Of a DNA stretch of 64,000 nt, positions 45,901-57,097 are shown in pieces. Within the stretch, counting starts at the first letter, position 1. Every line of letters starts with the position of its first letter. Source of the stretch: Salvia splendens (lineage: Eukaryota; Streptophyta; Magnoliopsida; Lamiales; Lamiaceae). The stretch spans positions 310,001-374,000 of the forward strand of contig NC_056048.1 in NCBI RefSeq assembly GCF_004379255.2, read 5' to 3'. The notes under the pieces were generated by a model. It searched no databases. It was given only the letters and a program-made list of their open reading frames with translations, and was not told where the DNA came from. Made by a program: the position numbers and the translations under genes.

Positions 45901-46919
45901 ATCAAGCAGATAAGTGTGTTTATAGCAAATTTGATACTACTGGTAAATGGGTGATCATTTGCCTATAGATGACATGTTGATCTTTGGTACTGACCAAGAT
46001 CAAGTTGATAAAACAAATGAATTTTTGTCATCTAAGTTTGAGATGAAAGACATGGGGAAGACTGATGTGATTCTTATTAATTAAGATCACACATGGAGAA
46101 CAAGAAGTTTCCATTTCTCAATCACATTATATTGAGAAGGTGTTGGAAAAATTTAATTTCAAAGATTGTTCTCCAGTTAAGACTCTTTTTTATCGTAGTG
46201 CAAAACTTGTGCCTAATAAAGGAGTTGTTGTGAATCAGCTTGAATATTCAAAGGCTATTGGATCACTCATGTATGCTATGATTAGTACTAAACCCGATAT
46301 AGCCTTTGCAGTTGAAAAATTGAGTCGATATACTCACAATCCAAGTTTAATTCATTGGCAAGCAATGAATCGAGTATTTAGATACTTAAAAGGAACCATG
46401 GATTATAGTTTGTCTTATTCTGGATTTCCTTCTGTTCTTGAAGGATATTCAGATGCAAGTTAAATTATCAATATGGAAGTTCATTCTTCCATAAGTGGTT
46501 GGGTATTCCGTCTTGGAGGTGGTGCTATATGTTGGGCATCAAAGAAACAAACTTGTATCACTAATTCAACAATGAAATCCGAGTTTGTGGCATTAGCAGC
46601 AGCTGGTAAAGAGGCTGAATGACTAAAAAATTTAATTTATGAAATTCCATTATAGCCTAAACCGATATCACCTATATCTATCAGATGTGATAGTGCAGCT
46701 ACCTTGGCTAAGGCATATAGTCAAGTGTATAATGGAAAGTCAAGACACTTAGGTGTTAGACATAGCATGATTCGTGAACTTATTACGGATGGAGTGATAT
46801 CTGTGGAGTTTGTGAGAACTCATAACAATTTAGCCGATCATTTAACCAAAGGGTTAAGTAGAGATCTTGTGCACAAGTCGGCTATAGGGATGAGATTAAA
46901 GTCCACTATAAATCTCTGA
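42949..46919 (+). pseudogene. copia gag-pol, multiple stops
   Basis: Pieces in order: Gag (MLNKETTKEATKGFAKLDKF, to TGA 43246); zinc knuckle (YWKCGKSGHFKRDC, near 43725); protease (WWVDSGATCHVC, near 43932); pre-integrase and integrase (SELWHARLGHVHY to PQQNGVAERKNKTL, 44220-44858); RT (CKWIFKTKMKVD, QMDVKTAFLNGELDEEIYM, 45444-45854); an RT active site disrupted near 45964 by a short deletion; RNase H (VFRLGGGAICWASKKQ, near 46500) and the C-terminal RHLGVRHSMIRE to 46919. At least five stops (43246, 44856, 45420, 45852, 46620) fall where copia proteins have a conserved Trp. No functional product is expected. Confidence 0.9.
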
Positions 46920-47442
46920 TATTAAGATACCCAATTCCCATTTAGTATGATACTAGATGTTGAATTCAATGTGGAAGGCTTAATGTTTAGAGATTGGAAC
47001 ACATTGAAGAATCATCACAAGGTATGTGTTCAGACGTACAAGTTAAAGAGGTTGAATGTATATATTCTTAATAGTTCTTTTGAAAAATTGCATATGTAGG
47101 TGCAAGAATAAAAGAACTACCTATATAAGCATGAAGATTAGTCGCTTCAAGAAACTAGGACTTGGTTTCGACATGTTTATGAAGGATAAGGACATATGCT
47201 AGTAAATATAGTGTCAAGATAGAAAATATTTGTATGTAAACTTTTGTGTACATTATTTTCATGTATTCAATGTGAGTTCCCAGGGTTCAATCCTTAGAGA
47301 CACCCTGGGTATTCGAATGTATGGAATGTGTAATGTACTAATGTGCAATTAAATCGTTACGATATTTCATTTATGCAAAAGTTTGAATTTTGAGATGACT
47401 TGTTTTTAGTTAATCAAGGATTGCACTAAAATAGGGGAGGAT

Positions 47443-47967
47443 TGTTGGTTATTTTAGTGTAATTGGATTAACTTGATTGATCAATATTTTTATAATGAGA
47501 CATCATACAAGTTTGGAAAGTGTGGAGTGCACGCTTGTTTGAATTCATTATGATTAGAAGGGGTTCGGGGGACAGCGCCCCCGAGTAGCGTGGTCCATGG
47601 GGCGGCAGCCCCTGGCGGGGTCCAATAGCTGGGGTCGAGCTGTATAGAAAATTCATCCAGAAATATAATTTCTGATAGTCGAAGGACTAATTTGTAATTT
47701 TTAAACCCTTTGGAAAAACAGTTAAAATCGATTAAGAAACGAAGAGACGCAACGTTTTGTGAAAAGACGCGACGTTTCATTTCAGGCCTCTTCTTATTGA
47801 TCATTTTCGGTTCAAAGTGGTGATCGCAGAATCAACATACGAAACTTTTAAACCTGAATTGTATCCGATCAAATATTGGTAGAACCGCCAAATTGATTTG
47901 ATCTGAAAGTGTTGTTCACGCCTTTCAGAATATCCTATTGTTCACATTTGAGTAAATATCCCTAACA
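47443..47967 (+). repeat. 3' LTR of copia element
   Basis: 525 bp, ends CCCTAACA followed by GCTAA. It holds two short blocks absent from the 5' LTR (near 47625 and 47775). Confidence 0.9.
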
Positions 47968-47999
47968 GCTAATGCAGTAATCACTCAACTGCCCACCTA

Positions 48000-49509
48000 T
48001 TACATATTAAACTTTACATTGCACCCTTTCGAGTTCGCCCTTCTCAGTTTCTCACTCAGCGGCGACGGCGCTGGCGACGGCGACAACGGTGTTAACACCC
48101 CGGGCGATCGACACGACCCGCTCCGATTCAACGTCGTCGACGGACACTTCAAGATCCCCTTGATAGGCTTCTTCGTCCCGCCTCCCGACGACGATGATGA
48201 CTCATCGTCCTCGTCGTCGCTAGAGTTCCCGCTTTTCTCGTTGTCTCCTCCCGACGAAGACCTTGGGGAGTCTCCGTCGAATTTGAATATCGGCGAATCG
48301 TCCCCGCTCGGGAGGTCAAAGTCGTTGACCTCCGCAAGGTAGTCGGGGAAAGGATCCTCTCGGCGCTTGCTGCCGAGGAGATCCTCCATCCGGGCCCGGA
48401 TTTCAATGTCGTCCTCGTCTCCGGTTTGGCGCTTTTTTCTCCCGGGGAGCTTTAACCATCCCTCGGCGAGGAGTTGTAGAGAATTGAGATTTTTTAGGAA
48501 AGAGGAAGTGGTTTTCTTCTCTTTGTTGATGATCCGCTTTTTGTCGAACATTCGCGTGGCCACGAGGCTGGTGACGAACAACTGGCAGATGACGCGCTTG
48601 ATCTGCGCGTGGCGGTCAAAGGAGGCGGAGTCGGTGAGCCCGGTCATCCTCTTGATCCCGACGACCTTGCGGGCGAGGTCGCCGAGATCGTACCGCTTGT
48701 ATTTCGGGTCCTTGTAAACCCTAGCCGCGATGTGGCCGATGTCGATTTTCGCCCTTTTGAGACCTAATTTGTTGAAGGGGAGGAGCTCGATTTTCTCGGT
48801 GATGCCGAAGCCGACGAAGCGGATCCGTTTGTCGGCGAGGAACCTGGTCCAATTATTCAATTTTCAGTCAAATATTATATAACGGGGTGAATTGCTTTAA
48901 TCAAATTTTGGTCGATCTCACAACTTTAAAAATTAGGCAGAAAAACATAAAGTTTGGATTTCTTTGCAATTATCACATATGTAATTTTTAGATAAAACTG
49001 AATCTGATATAACACCCGTGAAATTAGATGTTGATGTCATAATGAGCTAAACGATGTTGTTTAGTCGTGAAGAAAATAATACTATGATTTGGTTGAAACA
49101 ATATAAACAATACATTGCAAGGAAGTGACCAATTTTTTTTACCATGTTATGATTGAGAAACAATCAGTTGATTTTTTAAAGTTATGAGATAAACTAGAAT
49201 TTAACAAAATTTAATAAAAATATAAGAGGTGTTTGAGAACCTGTGGATGGGGGCGGGGAGTGATTCCCCGGCGGAGAAGCGGAGGATGACGCAACCGACG
49301 CCAAAGTTGAGGAAGAGAAGGATGATGGACGGGTCGCGGGGGTGGGGCATGACATCGAGGCCGACAACCGGGGGCTGATCCCACGTCTTTCCCTCGGGGA
49401 AAAGGAAGTCGATTTCACATAAAGATTCGAAGACCTTCTTCTTGAAGGTGATGCCTTCAAGCTTCACCTCGAAACGGTTGGTGCGGAGGTATACATCCCC
49501 AGCCGCCAT
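48000..49509 (-). CDS. Degenerate 3'-5' exonuclease-like (RNase H-fold) protein with acidic tail
   Basis: Two exons, 49509-49241 and 48843-48000, joined by a GT-AG intron in exact frame (370 residues). ATG 49509 is the first in frame. Residues about 25-200 resemble plant Werner-like exonuclease proteins (VVGLDV at 48-53, IRFVGFGI, YDLGDLARKVVGI). The acidic residues expected of a DEDD exonuclease are mostly missing: after GLD the usual E-W is MP, and the last motif reads LFVTSLVATRMF. It is therefore probably not catalytic. The tail (about 210-370) is Ser/Asp-rich with KKPIKGILK (GILK at 319-322) and ends NVKFNM. It is divergent from OPA3. A copia element begins 32 bp past the stop. Function unknown. 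Confidence 0.75.
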
Positions 49510-50282
49510 GGACGGAGAAACACGAGCAAATGTGGACAAGAAATCGAAATCGCAATCGCAATCGCACAGTCTTTGGATGTTTTAGCATCTGCCAAAGACT
49601 AGGATATGAGCCAGCCTAGCATGGTGGTGGCCATCTGTGTGCGGTTGATCAAAACAAAACTTGAAACTCAAGGATTCGGAGGAGAAATATAGACAAGAAT
49701 AGGATCTAGATTCGGTTGGAAAATGATGGTAAATCCTTATTTAGGAACTACCACCATTGGTTTTTTTTTTTACTTCTATTTTTAGGGGATGAGCTTCGTC
49801 TACCTATTATTTAGTTGATGATTCTCCACGAATATAGTGTTTTGTTTCTACTTAAAATTAATTTTAAGAAAATTGCAACTCCACCTTATATGAAGTGTTA
49901 GCTGAAATTCACAAACAAATAAGTACTAGCTTGGTAGAATTTTATAAGCATTAAGCACTGTATTTAATAAAAAAGAACAGAAAAGTTTGAATGTGTCTGT
50001 ATTTTCGAATATTACACAAATAATCGTTCTATAACAAACAACGATTTATAATAGTAGAAAAGTAAAAACGCGTTTCGAGAGCATCGCCATCTTTGCCATT
50101 GCTCTGCAATCTTCCTCACTCTAGCTTGAATTTCTCATTATTGCCTTGCTTTTCTAGAAACTCTGAACCAGTCAACCATTTCCCCTCCGTCAATATATCC
50201 AGAAGATTTAGATTCTGTTTATGTTGTTATAAACTCAAAAAGGCTGGAGTTCTGTTTTCGTGAGGAATAGCGATCAGTAGTA
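49510..50282. other. Shared upstream region of divergent genes
   Basis: 773-bp spacer between the starts of the exonuclease-like gene (minus) and OPA3 (plus); it should hold both promoters. AT-rich, no other feature recognised. Confidence 0.6.
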
Positions 50283-52667
50283 ATGCTCCCTCTATTGAAG
50301 CTAGGAACGCTTGCCCTAAAAACTCTGAGCAAACCCATTGCCGCTAGACTCAAGAAGCAGGCTGGGATTCACCCCAAATTCAGAAATATGATAGTTAGCG
50401 TAGCTCAGGTATTCTACATTCTTCCTTCTGGGATTTCTGATTTTGTTCAAATTGATCCTTCTTTACTTATACGTCGATTGAAATCGAGGGTGAAATCGTT
50501 TGTCTAATTTTGAGATTTTGTTTCTCTATTGATTAAGACTTCTGCCTTGATTCGATTTTTTGGCATTAGGTGATTTGACCTCTAAACCCCATGATTTAGA
50601 ATTTTTTAGGTCATTGCTGGGAGCCTTTACATTTATCCTGCATATTTAATGCCTCTATGAAAGTGAAAAGGAGTGGAATGTGATTGTAATGAGGGGATTG
50701 ATTTGGTGCAATCTGAGTAGTGTGTTATGAAAACTTTATTGAGCCGTCATTTTAAGGTTTAGCTCATTTTTTTTTAATTAAGATGTGGAATTATATGAAA
50801 TTGATATGATGATATCTAGTTATCAGTTTCTGTATAGAGCAATTTATTCCAGCTATATTGTTTGGATTTATTGGTGCATTGATCACTGAGGATTGAATGA
50901 GGCAGAGCTGTGTCTCTTTGATGTTCATATTCCTATTGTAATGTGGTTTTCGTTTAGCTCTAGGAATCTGTAAAATTTTCTTTAACAGACGTCACTTGGC
51001 TCGTCAGTGGTATTCTTATGCTGGATACCTTAGTTGTTGCATCAGATTGGTGTAGGTTTTTAATTCCTTAACTTTATGTATTTTCTCAGTGATATTATGG
51101 GATGTGTAATCTTGTGACTTTTGTTTCGCTCATATCATCTTCTCTTTTGGTTTCGCCTTTTTTCCAAATTTCCTTCTTTGTGATCTCTTGTATCTGTTGA
51201 ATTATAGTCTTGAATCTCTCTAGTAGTTGACCTATCTTAGCAAGCTAGCACTGATTGGTTTGGCAGTTGCCCGATGTGTTTGACCATCACTGATTTTTAA
51301 CTGCCTTATTCCATTTCTTGCTTGAACCAGGCTAATCACAGGATCACAACAACCATGCAAAGGCGCATATATGGTCATGCAACAGATGTGGAAATCCGAC
51401 CTCTGAATGAAGAAAAGGCTGTTCAAGCTGCAGTTGATCTCATGGGGGAACTTTTTGTCTTCTCGGTATTTTTCTTCCTGCTTCAAGTTTCCTTCAGCTA
51501 CTTTTTGTGTTGAATTTTCTTGAATTATTGCACTTCTTTGTTATGTTGGGACATGAACATTTCGTAATTCAACTGTAACATCCCCCGACCGTGCAAGAAC
51601 ATTTGGTAATTCAACTGTAACAGACTTGTTCATGAAAACTACTATAAAAAGAACACATATTTGCCACTGATATTGCCTGTAACATTTTGATTTCCAGCCT
51701 GTATTTACTTGGTCAAGTCGTGAAATTCTTGATTTCCACGGAAAACCACCAAATCCCTTTAGCATGAAGCACCCTTTGTCATATTTGGAGCTGTATCCTT
51801 TTTAGCTCTTAATATTTGATGTTCTACTGACTTGATATTCTATCAAGTAAGTAAATGGATTGAGTCATGCTTTGGAAAAAAGGTCTTTTTCCTTTCTAAA
51901 TTGTAAATGGATTGAGTCATGCTCTAGAAACTTTTACTCATTCAAAGGAGTTACCGGTTGAACTTCTTCTATGAAATCAGTGCTGGTGGCCTTATTTGAG
52001 TGGATATATAGTACCTCAAAAATCTCCAAAGATTGGTAAATTGCAAAATTGTTCGTAGTGTAAATGATTTATACTGGCAAGAAGCCATTCACTACAAATG
52101 ACTCTTCTCTACATTCCCTTACTGTAGTTTCAGAGTACTAGTTTCATTATTTTGATAACTCTGGAATTGAAAAACATTTTCAGTTTCTACCTCATGACTA
52201 GCTTTGTACCCATCTTTTTAAAAGGCAATAATTCATACTACCTGACTCATTCTTGTTTTCTGATGATGTTCCAAATTACGTGATCAGGTGGCAGTGGCTG
52301 CTTTGTTTTTCGAGGTACAGAGAAGTGCTCGATCAGAAGCAAAAAAGGAGGAAATTCGCAGGCAGGAAATGGAGGTAAATTACTTCAACTTATAGCTTCT
52401 TTATACCCTACCTGAGTTTGCATCCATTATATGTGCATTGAGTTTCTGTTAATTGGACTAAACCCGGAGTTGCTGCCGACACAAAATTCAAAACTGAACG
52501 GTTTCCAGGGAATGAGACAACGGGATGAAGAGTTAGCTCAGGAGGTAGAGCTTCTGAAGCAAAAGCTAGCAGAGATCGAGAAAATGGCCAACGCACGAGG
52601 CCTTGCCGGAGTGTTTAACTTCAGGCAGGCTCAAGCTGAAGAAGCCAGGCCAACACCTGCAGCTTGA
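50283..52667 (+). CDS. OPA3: OPA3-like protein
   Basis: Four exons: 50283-50408, 51331-51465, 52288-52374, 52509-52667, all GT-AG and in phase 0, 168 residues. MLPLLKLGTLALKTLSKPIA at the N-terminus, HPKFR, ANHRITTTMQRRIYGHATDV, RPLNEEKAVQAA and the hydrophobic segment GELFVFSVAVAALFFEVQRS are those of the OPA3 family, followed by a basic/acidic coiled-coil (QRDEELAQEVELLKQKLAEI) and a short tail. Human OPA3 acts at mitochondrial membranes; the plant role is poorly known. Length fits the family. No defect seen. Confidence 0.93.
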
Positions 52668-54390
52668 TCTGCTGGAATCACTAATAATTAATCTAGCATT
52701 GGATGAATCAGCTTGACCCTGATTCACCTCATCCTATTCTTTTACCCATTTTTTAAAAGAAAGATGTAAAAAAATAAGATAAATCAATTTGTTGTCATAT
52801 TTTTGGCATGGGTTTTTAGTTGAAGGAATCTTGAAAAATATTTGAAGAATTGATCTTGTTTAGTGTTGATGATGGAATGTGATTCCATTCATTTGCTTAG
52901 TGATATTTGATGTGTAAAACAGGATAAAAAGCCTTTTGAAGGTGCTTTGTTGTTTGAAAGATCATATGGTGCATTGAACCATATGATTCAAAAAATATCT
53001 ATCCCATGAAATTCTCTTGTATGTCTCTTAGTTCATAAACCTTTGTCAAATTCTGATAGTGAATCTACGCTTTATATTGATCGCATAGTTTGTGAATTCT
53101 GAGATTTTTGCGACTTCAAAATCTATTGTAAATTACCAAATTACTGATGTCATATACTCTATCAAACCTTAACCAAAACGATGTCATATACTCTAATCGA
53201 ACATCAACCAAAAAAACGATATACTTTACTAAATTATTTATAGTAGTACTAAATTAAACACTTTCATTTGTTATATTCTTTCTATATTGTTTCATCTCTT
53301 CCATCTCATTTATTTTAATATAAAACTCTAATTTAACAAATAAAATTATTTATTCAGTATATATCACAATGGTTATTTACTGTCTACAATATGTTGTTTA
53401 TATTGACGTTCAATAGATCTATATAAAATATTTATTGACGTTCTATAGATGTATATAAAAAAAATTATCAAGTTATATTATAATCTAAGTTTAGGATAAT
53501 TGCAAAATCAGAATACATCAATAATTTAATAAAGCATTTGATTAATTGCAATATCAGATTTAATCAATAAGTAATTTAATATTAACTGAGTGATTTTAAA
53601 ATGACGAAAGTTGAATTTACAATAATGGTAAATAAAATAAAGAGATAAATTCGGAAGGTATGGGCTATGGCATTGCAATCTATCACAAATATGCAGTGAA
53701 TTTAACAAAAAATTCCATAAAACAAAAAATCAAAGGTATAAAAGAGGAAAATAAAAACATTACTCTGAATTTCACCATCTTCGATTCAGTCATTACGATT
53801 TACGAAGGAGCCCACTCTTCTCTCTCTCCACTTCGAACCGGTAAATTCGACCCCTCTCTTCTCTCTCTCTCTATCTATCCGACACACACGCACATAGGCA
53901 GGTTTACATTATGGTGCTTCACAAGGGATGCCCTTTTAGCTGTATGGCATATTTTGCTTTACTTTTGTGCATAAGATTTTCCAAGATCCAAGTCTTACCT
54001 TTTGTGTTTCTCAATTTCGCTAGTTTTCTCGGTACCATTGCGTGATTGGCGTGCAATTTAGGGTTTGTGGCTTCGGTTTTTGTTCATTGCTGGCTGCCCT
54101 TTTTAATCTAAATTGGGTACCCCTTCAAGAGTTGAACATTACCGCCCTAATTTTTGTGATCTGATTTGCAATTTGATTCTTCTATATCGTGTAGGTAGAG
54201 AATTTTGTGGTTTGCTTGTTTAAATTGTTCGTTGTTAGAATTGAAATGTACAGAATTTTGATTTGCTGAGATGGGGTTGGGGATTTTGCCTTCACTTTTA
54301 CTAGTTTATCTGGATGGATCTTTATACTTGTTCTGATCCGTTAGTGACGTCTTCAGACTGCTGCTGACATTTTCTGGTAGTATTACTTGG
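52668..54390. other. Spacer and VOZ1 5' leader
   Basis: AT-rich to about 53800, including two short tandem duplications (about 53153-53219 and 53395-53460). A CT-rich, leader-like stretch (about 53812-53880) and a telo-box-like TTTAGGGTTT (about 54057) follow, suggesting the VOZ1 transcript starts near 53800 with an intron in its leader. That intron is inferred, not demonstrated. Confidence 0.45.
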
Positions 54391-56621
54391 ATGGGGAAGG
54401 GTTCCAAGAGCGGTGCATCACACCAGCTCTTCAAGGACAAGGCGAAGAATCGGGTGGATGATCTGCAGGGGGTCTTTAGTGATCTCCAATCAGCTAGGAA
54501 GGAGAGCCGTTCGGTTGATGTGGCCATGCTTGAAGAGCAAGTTAGCCAGATACTTCGTGAGTGGAAATCCGAGCTTAGTGAGTCATCCCCAGCTTCTTCT
54601 CTCCAGCAGGTATTCCTTGGCAAGCTGGCCTAGATTTATCATTTATGGTTATACATGCATCGTCATTCCGTGAAATCATCTCCTTTTGAGCTCTGTGATA
54701 TATATATATCCTGGATTTGGACAGCTGAGTTCGAATCATGCCACCTTGAGGATAGTAAGTTATGCATTTCTTTCTTTGTAGTACTTGGGATGGCATATGG
54801 CGATCCATATCGATCCCTTTATTGATTCTTTCAATTTTCTGCTTTTATGTGCATTTGGATATCATGTATATTGTCACATAAACTTTGGCCTTCTGATTAG
54901 CATACCATGGTTTGTGTTGGTAAGTATTAAGAAGGTTCTTTCTTCTGCTTTTCATCCTCCAAATATGGTGTATATGCAGAACAATTTAAATGTGGTCTTG
55001 CCGTCTTGGTTGTTTATCATGCAAATGATTAAATATATGCATCCATCACCCCTACAATAATTGAGAACTTTGAGTTTGAATTGATGGACGATTATTGTAC
55101 AGGGGGGAAGCCTGGGTATTTCAACGGATATTTACCGGCTGCTGCAGCTTTGTGAGGAGGAAGATGATGCTACCAGTGTGTTAGCTGCACCGAAACCGGA
55201 TCCTGATGCACAGAAGGCTGTGGATCAATATACTTCTCAAGAGGTTAGCAAATAACTGTTATATTTTTGGTGTTAGATGTTTGGTTCTGATGCCTTTGTA
55301 ATAATATTTAGTCTCAATGATTTTTTTTGTAATTTGGAGTAAAATACACCTAAGATGCACCTGTGCCCTGAGTTGCTGTGATTTTTCTTCAACTTTCCCT
55401 TATGGTGAACTGGCTGTCCTTCTCATCCCAACTTGTTTGTTCTTTCTTGCAGAATTTTGATGTCCCCAATGGCCCTGAAGAACAAGGCTTCCAGTTGGAG
55501 GAGCAATGCAAAAATACTGCCGTGGGAGTTAACATGGAAATGAATAATATGAATGTTCCTTCACAGCTAGAATATCATTCATTTGATTTTCACCAGGATT
55601 TCGAACAACAGTATATAATAGGCTTTGATGGCACCGGGTTCACCGGGGAGGGTGTTATGCCTCAGATTCCTGGGTATCTGCCAAATATCAGCCCCCCACC
55701 TTCTGCTTTCTTAGGGCCAAAGTGTGCCCTTTGGGATTGCACCAGACCAGCATTGGGGTTAGAATGGTGTCAAAAGTCTGATGACTATTGCAGTATCTAT
55801 CATGCTGGGCTTGCACCTAGTGAAGGCTATCCTGGTAGTCCTCCTGTTGTACGACCGAGAGGCATTGGCTTAAAGGACAATCTACTTTTTGCTGCTCTTG
55901 GTTCAAAGGCACAAGGAAAAGATGTAGGTATTCCTGAATGTGAGGGTGCTGCTACAGCAAAATCACCTTGGAATGCACCTGGTAAGTGGGTTGTTTTGAT
56001 CGTGTACCCTCTTTGTGTTTATGTTTATTACATATATGAATGTTTTACTTGTACTGTTGGGCAGAGCTCTTTGATCTCACTGTCCTGGATGGCGAAACAA
56101 TCAGGGAGTGGCTGTTTTTTGATAAGCCGCGCAGAGCCTTTGAGAGTGGTAACAGGAAGCAACGGTCACTTCCAGATTACAATGGGAGGGGTTGGCATGA
56201 GTCCCGGAAACAAGTGATCAATGAATTTGGAGGGTTGAAGAAATCGTACTACATGGATCCTCAGCCGATGGAGAATTTTGAGTGGCACCTTTATGAATAT
56301 GAGATCAACAAGTATAACGCGTTTGCGTTATACAGACTGGAAGTCAAGCGTGCTGATGCCAAGAAGAGTCCGAAAGGGAAGTTGGGCAACGATTCTCTTG
56401 CTGATCTGCAAAAGCAGATGGGAAGGCTGAGTGCTGAGGTCCCAAATGAGAAGCAACGTGTTGTCAAAGGAAGGGGGAAGGGCACTGCAAAGGAGGGAAG
56501 TGCAAGAATTCACTCTGGTTCGAACTCGTTGGCGGCTACACCAGGTGCAGGGATTGATTATCTTGTGGAAGATATCAATGGGTACTACATACATGATGAT
56601 GGTTCTGGGAAAAAAGAATAG
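54391..56621 (+). CDS. VOZ1: VOZ transcription factor (VOZ1-like)
   Basis: Four coding exons, 54391-54609, 55103-55243, 55453-55981, 56065-56621, joined in frame by GT-AG introns; 481 residues, close to Arabidopsis VOZ1. N-terminal domain A includes [19 protein letters not shown]. The zinc-coordinating set is C211, C216, C233 and H237 (CALWDC...YCSIYH). The conserved B domain follows with [40 protein letters not shown] and [23 protein letters not shown] proteins are plant-specific dimeric DNA-binding factors in phytochrome signalling, flowering and stress responses. No defect seen. Confidence 0.95.
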
Positions 56622-57097
56622 GCTTTATATCCAAAGTATATATAATTGCTCTTTGTTCACTCTGGCCTCCACTCTCCAGGCAAAGTGGTGAAGTTGTTTT
56701 CACCTTATATTTTTTTTTTCCTGAATGGTCAAGTTATGTTGATAGGGATTACTGATGACACATACAAATGAGTTGGTTCATTTTGTCTTTGTTATGGTGA
56801 AAATACTAATTGCACTTCTTGTGCAACTTTGTAGGGAGAATTTGTTCAAGCCTGACAACCTGTAACTACCCAACCTCTTTCCACCTTTCCAATGCATTTT
56901 CTTCAATATATGTTCACATGGTTTAAAAGATATTGTGGATTCACAGTTCTTGTTCCAACCTTTGCCTTTTTGGGTCAGACAAGCAGACTCTTTCGTAAAA
57001 ACTTATGAAACTAACCAATTTCAGACATGAATTCTGTTACCATCTTGTCATGCATGTCTACCAATTCAAACTTATATAATGGTTTCAAACTATTTCC
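56622..57097. other. VOZ1 3' flank
   Basis: VOZ1 3' UTR and spacer; no other feature recognised. Confidence 0.5.

Larger units (their letters stand above)
42433..47967 (+). mobile_element. Decayed Ty1/copia LTR retrotransposon
   Basis: 5,535 bp, plus strand, with LTRs of 493 and 525 bp (TGTTGG...TAACA) and a perfect GCTAA duplication at 42428-42432 and 47968-47972. Gene order gag, protease, integrase, RT, RNase H is copia type. A PPT-like AAAATAGGGGAGGA precedes the 3' LTR. The sequence after the 5' LTR (AAGATCAAATC) does not resemble the usual initiator-Met PBS. Coding capacity is destroyed by many stops and small deletions. Confidence 0.93.
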
